Positions 1-5,861 of a DNA stretch of 9,285 nucleotides are shown here, piece by piece. The translations under genes and the position numbers were made by a program. Source of the DNA: DASTQL01 sp035462845 (GTDB taxonomy: Bacteria > Actinomycetota > Actinomycetes > Jiangellales > Jiangellaceae). Under the pieces are notes generated by a model. It did not search any database. It was given only the letters and a program-made list of their open reading frames with translations, and was not told where the DNA came from. How positions within the stretch are numbered: position 1 is the stretch's first letter; every line of letters starts with the position of its first letter. The DNA is taken from positions 1-9,285 of the forward strand of contig DATHTV010000125.1 of NCBI GenBank assembly GCA_035462845.1. The letters run 5' to 3'.

Positions 1-861
1 GCGGTGCCGCGACCGGTGCGCGCCGGCGTGGGCGCGGCGGGGCGGAGCGGGGGCGGGGCCGGACGCGTCCGTCGCCGCCGAGGGGGTCCCGCCGGCGGCG
101 ACGAGACCGATCGCCTCCGGCTCGGCCATCGCGAAGAGCGCAGACGCGAGCGTCGACGCGGCCGGGCGGCGGCCCGGCTCGGGGTCCAGGCACCGGCCGA
201 TGGCCCCGGCGGTCGCGGGGGCGATGCCCGGCAGGGTGACGGGCCGCCCGGGCGGGCGGCCGGTGAGGGCCAGCACGGCCACGGCGGCCAGCCCGTAGAC
301 GTCGGCGGCGGGCTCGGGTTCGGCACCGCCGAGGACCTCGGGCGCGGTGAGGCCGTGGACGAGGCCCACCTCCGCGGACCGTGGCCCCGCCAGCCGGGCG
401 ACCCCGAGGTCGGCGAGCAGCGGCAGGCCCTCGGCGGTCAACAGGATGTTGGAGGGCGTGACGTCGCCGTGGACGAGGCCGCGGCGGTGCACGCTGTCCA
501 AGGCCTGGGCGATGGGGGCGCAGGCGGTGACCACCTCGCCGGGTTCGAGGGCGCCGCGCACCCGGACGAGATCGCCAAGGCTGCCGCCCTCGGCCAGCGG
601 GAACACGAGCACCAGCACCCCGTCGGTCTCGACCAGCTCGACGACACGCATGACGTGCGGGTGGTCCACGGCGGCCAGCAGCGAGGCCTCGCGGCGGATG
701 GCGGACGCGGAGGCCGCGCCGCGGAGGACCTTGAGCGCCACCCGCCCGCCGGAGTGCTCGCTGACGGCGGCCCAGACGCTGGCGTACGGTCCGGCCCCGA
801 GCGGGCGCTCGACGGTGTAGCCGGGCACACGCGGTGCGCCGGCGGGCGGCCGGGGGTCCAT
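1..861 (-). CDS. Ser/Thr protein kinase-like protein, N-terminal part (runs off the left edge)
   Basis: The frame translates into a Hanks-type kinase fold. It has a glycine loop (LGAGPYASVW, residues 21-30), the ATP lysine K44 in VALKVL, the helix-C glutamate E58, a catalytic loop HGDVTPSN (131-138), a metal-binding DLG (151-153), APE (173-175), D187 of subdomain IX and a late GRRP arginine. The kinase core ends near residue 235. An Ala/Pro-rich stretch then begins, typical of the linker before a C-terminal domain that lies outside the window, so I cannot tell whether a membrane helix follows. The ATG at 861 is chosen because the glycine loop starts about 20 residues later; no clear Shine-Dalgarno sequence precedes it. 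Oddities: HGD replaces HRD, threonine replaces the catalytic-loop lysine, DLG replaces DFG, and the activation segment is short. It could be a weak kinase or a pseudokinase; the substrate is unknown. Confidence 0.88.
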   Translation of the reverse strand, partial: MDPRPPAGAPRVPGYTVERPLGAGPYASVWAAVSEHSGGRVALKVLRGAASASAIRREASLLAAVDHPHVMRVVELVETDGVLVLVFPLAEGGSLGDLVRVRGALEPGEVVTACAPIAQALDSVHRRGLVHGDVTPSNILLTAEGLPLLADLGVARLAGPRSAEVGLVHGLTAPEVLGGAEPEPAADVYGLAAVAVLALTGRPPGRPVTLPGIAPATAGAIGRCLDPEPGRRPAASTLASALFAMAEPEAIGLVAAGGTPSAATDASGPAPAPPRRAHAGAHRSRHR

Positions 862-1001
862 CCGCCCATCGTCGCAAACCGCGGACCGGACCGCCGCACC
901 GGCAGCCCCGCCTGGGGGCAGCCGGGTCGACGGCTCGGGTCAGGAGTGGCCGGCCCGCCCTCGGGTACCGTGCCCGCACGTCGACCCGTGTGGAGGAGCC
1001 C
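862..1001. promoter_or_regulatory. Divergent spacer between the kinase and oxidoreductase genes
   Basis: This 140-bp spacer must hold the promoters of both flanking genes. On the plus strand TACCGT (966-971) is a plausible -10 box, giving a leader of roughly 25 nt before the GTG at 1002, but I see no convincing -35 box. A short hairpin GCCCC/GGGGC (905-919) and a perfect 9-bp inverted repeat (923-931 and 980-988, both containing GTCGAC) are present. No operator of a known regulator is recognised. Confidence 0.35.
992..998 (+). promoter_or_regulatory. Ribosome binding site that sets the oxidoreductase start
   Basis: GGAGGAG is a strong Shine-Dalgarno sequence; its GGAGG core ends 5 nt before GTG 1002. 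The open frame continues upstream to 834, and an in-frame GTG at 990 overlaps this site, so 1002 is the best start. The Rossmann fold begins immediately afterwards. Confidence 0.7.
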
Positions 1002-2276
1002 GTGCCGCAGCTGCCCGACCGCGCTGACGTCGTCGTGGTGGGGGCCGGGCTGGCGGGGCTGGCCGCAGCCAGGCGGCTGGTGGACGCCGGGCTCGACGTG
1101 GTGGTGCTCGAGGCCTCGGACGCGGTCGGCGGACGGGTCCGCACCGACGTCGTCGACGGGCTGCGCCTTGACCGCGGCTTCCAGGTGCTCAACCCCGCCT
1201 ACCCGGCACTCCCGCGGCTGGTCGACGTCGACGCCCTCGACCTGCGGCCGTTCGTGGCGGGCGTCAGCGTGGCCCTCGGCCGGCGACATCACTTGCTGGC
1301 CGACCCACGGCGGCATCCGCGGGACGCCGTGGCCGGCGCGCTGTCCAGGGTCACCGGGCCCGTGGGCAAGGCCCGCTTCGCCCTGCTCGCCACCGCGGCC
1401 GCGACCCTGCCGGTGGACCGCTTGGTCGGCGAGCCCGACCGCACGACCGCGGAGGAGCTCCGGCGCGCACACCTGCCGGAGAGCCTGGTCGAGCGAGTGC
1501 TGCGGCCGTTCCTCGCCGGCGTGTTCCTGGAGCCCGACCTGCAGACGTCGAGCCGGTTCTTCCAGCTCGTCCTGCGGTCCTTCGTCCGCGGGACGCCCGG
1601 GGTGCCGTCGCTCGGCATGCAGGCTCTGCCCGAGGCGGTCGCCGCGCCGCTGCCGGCCGGGTCGCTGCACCTCGGGTGCCGCGTCGACGCGGTCTCGACG
1701 GCCGGTGCCGTGACCACGGACGGCGACATCGGCGCCCGGGCCGTGGTCGTCGCGACCGACCCCGTGACCGCCGGCTCGCTGCTGCCCGGGCTCGAGGTGC
1801 CGCGCATGCACGCGGTCACGACCTGGTACCACCTGGCCGACACGCCCCCCTCCGCCCTGCTCGGCGGGCGCGCCGTGATCGCCGTGGACGGCCAGGCCCG
1901 CGGCCCGCTGGTCAACACCGTGGTCCTGACCCAGGCCGCTCCCTCGTACGCGACGGGCGGCCGGACACTCGTCTCCTCGTCCGCTCTCGGCGTCCACGAC
2001 GACGCCGGTTCCGAGCGCGCCGCGCGTGCCCACCTCCAGGTGCTGTACGGGGTGGACACCCGCGGCTGGCGGCATGTGGCCACGTACGCGGTGCCCGGCG
2101 CGCTGCCGGCGATGCCGCCACCGCTGGAGATCCGGCGGCCGGTCCGGCTGCGCGACGGCCTGTACGTCGCGGGCGACCACCGGGACACGTCCTCGGTCCA
2201 GGGGGCCCTGGTCAGCGGCCGCCGGGCCGCCGCGGCGGTGCTGGCCGACCTGGCCACGCACGCCACCCCCCGCTGA
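1002..2276 (+). CDS. FAD-dependent oxidoreductase (amine oxidase / phytoene desaturase-like)
   Basis: The product is 424 residues. An N-terminal Rossmann motif VVVVGAGLAGLAAARRL (10-26) is followed by the ribose-binding glutamate E37 and the amine-oxidase signature GGRVRT (43-48), which contacts FAD. The C-terminus has a second FAD motif, DGLYVAGDHRDTSSVQGAL (385-403), ending in the helix SGRRAAAAVLADL. The middle part (about 60-250) contains the family's variable substrate domain. The length fits soluble bacterial members of the flavin amine oxidase / protoporphyrinogen oxidase / phytoene desaturase superfamily. No signal peptide is present, so a cytoplasmic location is likely. The substrate cannot be deduced, and no carotenoid, haem or polyamine gene is adjacent. 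The gene diverges from the kinase and converges with the MMPL gene, so it is probably transcribed alone. The fold is certain; the specific reaction is not. Confidence 0.9.
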   Translation: MPQLPDRADVVVVGAGLAGLAAARRLVDAGLDVVVLEASDAVGGRVRTDVVDGLRLDRGFQVLNPAYPALPRLVDVDALDLRPFVAGVSVALGRRHHLLADPRRHPRDAVAGALSRVTGPVGKARFALLATAAATLPVDRLVGEPDRTTAEELRRAHLPESLVERVLRPFLAGVFLEPDLQTSSRFFQLVLRSFVRGTPGVPSLGMQALPEAVAAPLPAGSLHLGCRVDAVSTAGAVTTDGDIGARAVVVATDPVTAGSLLPGLEVPRMHAVTTWYHLADTPPSALLGGRAVIAVDGQARGPLVNTVVLTQAAPSYATGGRTLVSSSALGVHDDAGSERAARAHLQVLYGVDTRGWRHVATYAVPGALPAMPPPLEIRRPVRLRDGLYVAGDHRDTSSVQGALVSGRRAAAAVLADLATHATPR

Positions 2277-4493
2277 TCAGGGGACCGGGACCGGCTCCTG
2301 CTCCCCCGCAGCCGGCGGCGCGGCCTTCGGCTGCGGCCGTCGGGACAGGGCGCTCGGCCACCAGAACCTCGGCCCGATGTCGTACGCGAGGGCGGGTACG
2401 AGCAGCGAGCGCACGATCAGCGTGTCGACCAGCACCCCGAACGCCACCAGGAACGCGATCTGCGCGAGGAACAGGATCGGCAGCACGGCCAGCGCCGAGA
2501 AGGTCGCCGCCAGCACGATCCCCGCGCTGGTGATGACGCCGCCGGTGACCGCGAGCCCCTTGAGGATGCCGGGTCTGGTCCCGCGCTTGGCCGACTCCTC
2601 CCGGACCCGGGTCGTCAGGAAGATCGAGTAGTCGATGCCCAGCGCGACGAGGAAGACGAACGCGTACAGGGGCACCGCCGGGTCCGACCCCGGCCACCCG
2701 ATGACCTCGTTGAAGACGATCGCCGCGGCCCCGATCGTGGCGGCGAAGGAGAGCAGGTTCGCCACCAGCAGCACCAGCGGCGCCACCAGCGACCGCAGCA
2801 GGATCGCGAGGACCAGGAAGATCGTCAGCAGGACGATCGGGATGATCACCCGCAGGTCGCGCTGGGCGGTCTCGACCGTGTCGAGCTGGATGGCCGTCTG
2901 CCCACCGACCAGGGCCTGCTCGCTGACCGCGTCGAGGTCGGCACGCAGCCGCCGTACGGTCTCCTCGGCCGCGAGGCTGTCGGCCTGGTCGACGAGGGTC
3001 GCGTTGATCAGGACCTCGCCGTCGACGACCTGCGGCTCGGACCCCGGTCCCGGTGGACCGGCCACCTGCGGCGCGGCCTCGGAGACCCCGGGATCGGCGA
3101 GCACCACCTCGAGCACCGCGTCGAGGTCGGCCTCCGGCGCGACGACCTGGGCCGGGCTCCCCGAGCCGGCCGCGAAGTGCCGCGCCAGCGCCTCCTGGCC
3201 GTCGACGGACTCCACCTGCGCCAGGAAGAAGTCGGTCTGCGCGACGCCGTCCGCCTTGAAGGTGGGCAGGAACGCGGCGAGCACGCCGAGGCCCAGCGCG
3301 GTGACGATCCACACCACGCGCGCCCGGCGGCCCACGAGCCGGGCCACGGCGGCCCAGATCCCGCGGACGTCGGTGTGCTCCGAGCCGTACGTGGGCCGGA
3401 ACGGCCAGAAGGCGGCCCGCCCGAGCAGCGCGAGGGCGGCGGGCAGGAAGGTCAGGGCCGCGAGCATGGAGAAGGCGATCCCGATCGAGGCGACCGGGCC
3501 GAGGCCGCGGTTGGAGTTGAGCTCGGAGAAGAGGAGGGCGAGCAGGCCGAGGATGACCGTGATCCCGGACGCCAGGATCGGCTCGATCGCGCCACGCAGC
3601 GCGCGCCGGATCGCGGTGTACCTGGACTCGTGGTCGCGCAGCTCCTCGCGGTAGCGGGCGACGAGCAGCAGCGAGTAGTCGGTCGCCGCGCCGACGACGA
3701 GGATGAACAGGATGCCCTGGCTCTGGCCGTTGAGGGTGGGCACGCCGGCGTCTGCCAGCGCGTAGACCGTGGCGGCCGCCGCGCCCAGGGCCAGCAGCGC
3801 GGTGAACAGGACCACGAAGGGCAGGATCGGGCTGCGGTAGACGATCAGCAGGATCACCAGGACCACCGACAGGGCCACGACCAGCAGCAGGCCGTCGATC
3901 TCGCCGAACGCCTCGGTGAAGTCGGCCAGCACCCCGGCCGGCCCGGTCACGTACACCTCCGCGCCCGGTGTCCCCCCCACGATGTCGCGGATCTCCTCGA
4001 CCCACGTCGCGAGCGCCTCGCCACCGTCCGCGTCCAGCGGCACCACGACCTGCACGGCCTGCCCGTCCTCCGCGGGGATGGGCGGGCTCGGCTCGGCCAC
4101 GACGCCCTCGACCTGGGCGATCTCGGCGGTCCGATCGGCCACCGTCGCCAGGTCGGCCTCGGTCACCGGCTGGTCGAATTCCCAGACGACGACGGCCGGC
4201 AGCAGCTCGTCCTCGGTGAAGCCCGCCGCGATCTCGTTGACCTGCGTCGACTCGGCGCTGGTGGGCAGGAACGAGGCGTTGTCGTTGGTCTGGACCTCGG
4301 ACAGCTTGCCGGCGAAGGAGCCGAGCGGGCCGCCGAGCCCGATCCACACCAGGACGAGGAGTGCCGGCAGCAGCCAGCGCAGCCGCCGCGTCCGGGAGGC
4401 GGCGTGGGCCGGTCCGGCCGCAGAATCGGGGGCAGGACGGGCCGTGCCCGACCCGGCAGGTGGCTCTCCGGCGGGGGGTTGTGGGGAGGACAT
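2277..4493 (-). CDS. MMPL-family (RND superfamily) membrane transporter
   Basis: The product is 738 residues with the duplicated MMPL layout. A Pro/Ala-rich cytoplasmic tail (1-37) leads to TM1 (about 40-58) and a first external domain to about residue 190. Five helices follow, including GAATDYSLLLVARYREEL with D272-Y273. A seventh helix, a second external domain, and a final five-helix bundle containing LGIDYSIFLTTRVREE with D621-Y622 complete the protein. These Asp-Tyr pairs in the fourth and tenth helices are the proton-relay positions of actinobacterial MmpL proteins. The family exports lipids, siderophores or drugs using the proton gradient; the substrate here is unknown. ATG 4493 has GGGAG 6 nt upstream, whereas the open frame upstream to 5237 only mirrors the marR gene. 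Divergence from a MarR regulator across 64 bp suggests a regulated efflux pump. No MmpS-like partner gene is seen nearby. Confidence 0.93.
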   Translation of the reverse strand: MSSPQPPAGEPPAGSGTARPAPDSAAGPAHAASRTRRLRWLLPALLVLVWIGLGGPLGSFAGKLSEVQTNDNASFLPTSAESTQVNEIAAGFTEDELLPAVVVWEFDQPVTEADLATVADRTAEIAQVEGVVAEPSPPIPAEDGQAVQVVVPLDADGGEALATWVEEIRDIVGGTPGAEVYVTGPAGVLADFTEAFGEIDGLLLVVALSVVLVILLIVYRSPILPFVVLFTALLALGAAAATVYALADAGVPTLNGQSQGILFILVVGAATDYSLLLVARYREELRDHESRYTAIRRALRGAIEPILASGITVILGLLALLFSELNSNRGLGPVASIGIAFSMLAALTFLPAALALLGRAAFWPFRPTYGSEHTDVRGIWAAVARLVGRRARVVWIVTALGLGVLAAFLPTFKADGVAQTDFFLAQVESVDGQEALARHFAAGSGSPAQVVAPEADLDAVLEVVLADPGVSEAAPQVAGPPGPGSEPQVVDGEVLINATLVDQADSLAAEETVRRLRADLDAVSEQALVGGQTAIQLDTVETAQRDLRVIIPIVLLTIFLVLAILLRSLVAPLVLLVANLLSFAATIGAAAIVFNEVIGWPGSDPAVPLYAFVFLVALGIDYSIFLTTRVREESAKRGTRPGILKGLAVTGGVITSAGIVLAATFSALAVLPILFLAQIAFLVAFGVLVDTLIVRSLLVPALAYDIGPRFWWPSALSRRPQPKAAPPAAGEQEPVPVP

Positions 4494-4499
4494 CCAAGG

Positions 4500-4504
4500 C
4501 TCCC
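4500..4504 (-). promoter_or_regulatory. Ribosome binding site of the MMPL gene
   Basis: On the minus strand GGGAG lies 6 nt before the ATG at 4493. This supports that start over longer upstream extensions of the frame, which run into the divergent marR gene. Confidence 0.6.
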
Positions 4505-4510
4505 TGCGGA

Positions 4511-4527
4511 AGTTGTCCGGTACGACT
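4511..4527. promoter_or_regulatory. Candidate MarR operator (imperfect palindrome)
   Basis: The 17-bp sequence AGTTGTCCGGTACGACT matches its own reverse complement at 12 of 16 non-central positions, centred on 4519. It lies in the middle of the 64-bp spacer between the divergent MMPL and marR genes, where a dimeric MarR protein would be expected to bind and block both promoters. A second, weaker repeat, TCAG-n4-CTGA (4529-4540), is next to it. Operator function is inferred from position and symmetry only. Confidence 0.42.
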
Positions 4528-4543
4528 GTCAGTGTGCTGAGGG

Positions 4544-4549
4544 TATCGT
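4544..4549 (+). promoter_or_regulatory. Possible -10 box of marR
   Basis: TATCGT fits the actinobacterial TAnnnT -10 pattern and ends 8 nt before the marR ATG. If real, transcription would start at or next to the start codon and the GGAGGG at 4550-4555 would not be in the mRNA. That GGAGGG is also unusually close to the ATG for a normal ribosome binding site. No -35 box is evident. Confidence 0.4.
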
Positions 4550-4557
4550 GGAGGGTC

Positions 4558-5070
4558 ATGGCTGAGCGCGCAAACCCAGAGCCACCGAGTGGTGAGGACC
4601 TCACGTCCTGGCCCACCGGCCGCTTGCTGTCCACCGCCGCCCGGCTGGTGGAGCACGCGTGGTTCGACCAGCTCGCCGAGCACGGCGTCAGCCACGCGGG
4701 TCTCATGGTCCTCCACGAGCTCGCCGAGCGTCCGCTGAGCCAGCACGAGCTCTCCCAGCGCTGCGCGGTGACCCAGCAGACGATGAGCAGGACGCTCGAC
4801 CGGCTGGAGCGCGGCGGCCAGGTCGTGCGGACCACGGACCCGGACGACCGTCGCCGCACCCTCGTCCGCCGCACCGACGCGGGAGCGGCCACCTGGCGGC
4901 TGATCGTCGACAGCGACGCCGCCGAGCGCGACATCCTCGCCGCCGTCGTCGACCCCACCGTGCTCCGGGAGAACCTCGTGCGCATCGTCCAGGTCCTTGG
5001 CGGCGACCGGCCCACCGAGCGGGTCGGCGCCGGTGAGCGGGCCCGCCGCCGGCGGTCCCGCCGGGCGTAG
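4558..5070 (+). CDS. MarR-family transcriptional regulator
   Basis: The product is 170 residues. The central winged helix-turn-helix covers LSQHELSQRCAVTQQTMSRT (60-79), where the recognition helix is VTQQTMSRTLDRLERGG. The wing carries DPDDRRRTLV (94-103), the DxR...L signature of MarR proteins. Flanking helices (about 20-56 and 110-150) form the dimer interface, and the C-terminus is a basic Arg-rich tail. The ATG at 4558 is preferred to an in-frame GTG at 4534 because of the nearby TATCGT and GGAGGG sequences. It is divergent from the MMPL transporter with a palindrome between them, the classic arrangement for a repressor of an efflux gene that also represses itself. The ligand is unknown; no cysteine-based sensor is obvious, although C69 lies in the DNA-binding domain. 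lipB begins 10 bp after its stop. Confidence 0.93.
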   Translation: MAERANPEPPSGEDLTSWPTGRLLSTAARLVEHAWFDQLAEHGVSHAGLMVLHELAERPLSQHELSQRCAVTQQTMSRTLDRLERGGQVVRTTDPDDRRRTLVRRTDAGAATWRLIVDSDAAERDILAAVVDPTVLRENLVRIVQVLGGDRPTERVGAGERARRRRSRRA

Positions 5071-5073
5071 GCT
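5068..5073 (+). promoter_or_regulatory. Predicted leaderless promoter -10 box of lipB
   Basis: TAGGCT ends exactly 7 nt before the lipB GTG at 5081. The spacing implies transcription starting on the first base of the start codon, and no Shine-Dalgarno sequence is present. The box includes the TAG stop codon of marR. The same layout occurs at lipA and the DUF4191 gene. Confidence 0.5.
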
Positions 5074-5080
5074 GCCCGGC

Positions 5081-5788
5081 GTGGACGGCCCCCGCATCCA
5101 GGCCCTCGGTAGCCAGGCCCTCGGTAGCCAGGTCCTCGACACGCGCGTCCTCGGCCTGGCCCCCGACCTCGTTCCGTACGAAGCAGCCTGGGCGGAGCAG
5201 CGCCGGCTGCACGGGCAGCGGGTGGCCGACGAGGCACCCGACACGGTCCTGCTGCTGGAGCACGAGGCCGTCTACACGGCCGGCAAGCGCACCGAGCCGC
5301 ACGAGCGGCCGCTGCCCGGACCCGGGGTCCCCCCTGTCCTCGACGTCGACCGCGGCGGCAAGATCACCTGGCACGGGCCGGGTCAGCTGGTGGGCTACCC
5401 GGTCCTGCGGCTGCCCGACCCCATCGACGTCGTCGCGTACGTCCGGCGGGTCGAGCAGGTGCTGATCGACGTGTGCGCCGGGCTGGGCGTCGCGGCCGGC
5501 CGGGTCACCGGGCGCAGCGGCGTCTGGGTGCCGGCCGACGACCGCGGGCCGGAGCGCAAGGTGGCGGCGATCGGCATCCGGGTCGCGCAGGGCGTGACCA
5601 TGCACGGCTTCGCGCTCAACTGTGACTGCGACCTGGCCGCCTTCTCGGCGATCGTGCCGTGCGGGATCGCCGACGCCGGCGTCACCTCGCTCAGCGCGGA
5701 GCTCCGTCGACCGGTCACGGTGCGCGACGCGCTCCCGCTCGTCGAGGACCGCCTCGCGAGCCTGCTGCCGGCCGTCACGGCCGCCTGA
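5081..5788 (+). CDS. lipB: Octanoyltransferase LipB
   Basis: LipB moves octanoate from acyl carrier protein to the lipoyl-domain lysine of 2-oxoacid dehydrogenase E2 subunits and GcvH, in the cytoplasm. The product is 235 residues, a normal length. The family signature RGGKITWHGPGQLVGYPVL spans 91-109 with H98. The catalytic lysine is K160 in KVAAIGIR and the acyl-thioester cysteine is C194 in IVPCGI; these correspond to K142 and C176 of the M. tuberculosis enzyme, shifted by a constant 18 residues. HGFALNCDCDL is also intact. The start is GTG 5081, supported by the upstream TAGGCT; an earlier frame start at 4997 would lie inside marR. The N-terminus carries the duplicated pentapeptide QALGS from a 15-bp tandem repeat and is a little longer than usual. 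lipA follows 73 bp downstream. Confidence 0.96.
   Translation: MDGPRIQALGSQALGSQVLDTRVLGLAPDLVPYEAAWAEQRRLHGQRVADEAPDTVLLLEHEAVYTAGKRTEPHERPLPGPGVPPVLDVDRGGKITWHGPGQLVGYPVLRLPDPIDVVAYVRRVEQVLIDVCAGLGVAAGRVTGRSGVWVPADDRGPERKVAAIGIRVAQGVTMHGFALNCDCDLAAFSAIVPCGIADAGVTSLSAELRRPVTVRDALPLVEDRLASLLPAVTAA
5099..5128 (+). repeat. 15-bp tandem repeat within lipB
   Basis: Two perfect copies of CAGGCCCTCGGTAGC lie at 5099-5113 and 5114-5128, followed by a decayed third copy (CAGGTCCTCGACACG, 5129-5143). They encode QALGS-QALGS-QVLDT in the N-terminal extension of LipB, ahead of the conserved fold. Confidence 0.9.
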
Positions 5789-5789
5789 C

Positions 5790-5856
5790 CCGACGTACCC
5801 GGCCGACGTACCCGGCCGACGTACAGGGCCGACAAACGCCGGCCGACGTACGCTGG
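5790..5856 (+). repeat. 13/14-bp tandem repeat in the lipB-lipA spacer
   Basis: Five head-to-tail units share the core CCGAC..AC and end in GG: CCGACGTACCCGG twice (5790-5802, 5803-5815), CCGACGTACAGGG (5816-5828), CCGACAAACGCCGG (5829-5842) and CCGACGTACGCTGG (5843-5856). They fill nearly all of the 73-bp spacer. The last unit contains the predicted lipA -10 box. The array may be a regulator-binding array or a product of replication slippage. Confidence 0.85.
5849..5854 (+). promoter_or_regulatory. Predicted leaderless promoter -10 box of lipA
   Basis: TACGCT ends exactly 7 nt before GTG 5862, with no Shine-Dalgarno sequence between them. This matches the layout at lipB and at the DUF4191 gene. 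It lies inside the fifth unit of the tandem repeat. Confidence 0.55.
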
Positions 5857-5861
5857 GCGCC

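Noticed and set aside
866..869. Alternative ATG for the kinase at 869
   Set aside because: It is out of frame with the glycine loop and other kinase motifs, which require the ATG at 861.
4..1713. Long plus-strand open frame (569 codons) across the kinase and the oxidoreductase start
   Set aside because: It is low-complexity Arg/Gly/Ala text with no domain and mirrors the kinase and then the oxidoreductase in wrong frames; long open shadows are expected at this GC content.
438..2261. Long minus-strand open frame (607 codons) opposite the oxidoreductase
   Set aside because: It is antisense to a well-defined FAD protein and out of frame with the kinase, and no family motif is visible.
4997..5080. 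Longer lipB start inside marR
   Set aside because: It would overlap the marR coding end; the GTG at 5081 has the TAGGCT box 7 nt upstream and gives the normal LipB length.
4494..5237. Upstream extension of the MMPL frame
   Set aside because: The extra 248 codons lie antisense to marR and part of lipB, while the start at 4493 has a good ribosome binding site just before the cytoplasmic tail and TM1.
5790..5856. CRISPR-like array
   Set aside because: The 13/14-bp units are directly adjacent with no spacers and no cas genes are nearby, so this is a simple tandem repeat.
5789..5861. Riboswitch or leader RNA upstream of lipA
   Set aside because: The region is a short tandem repeat with no recognisable riboswitch core, and the predicted lipA transcript is leaderless.
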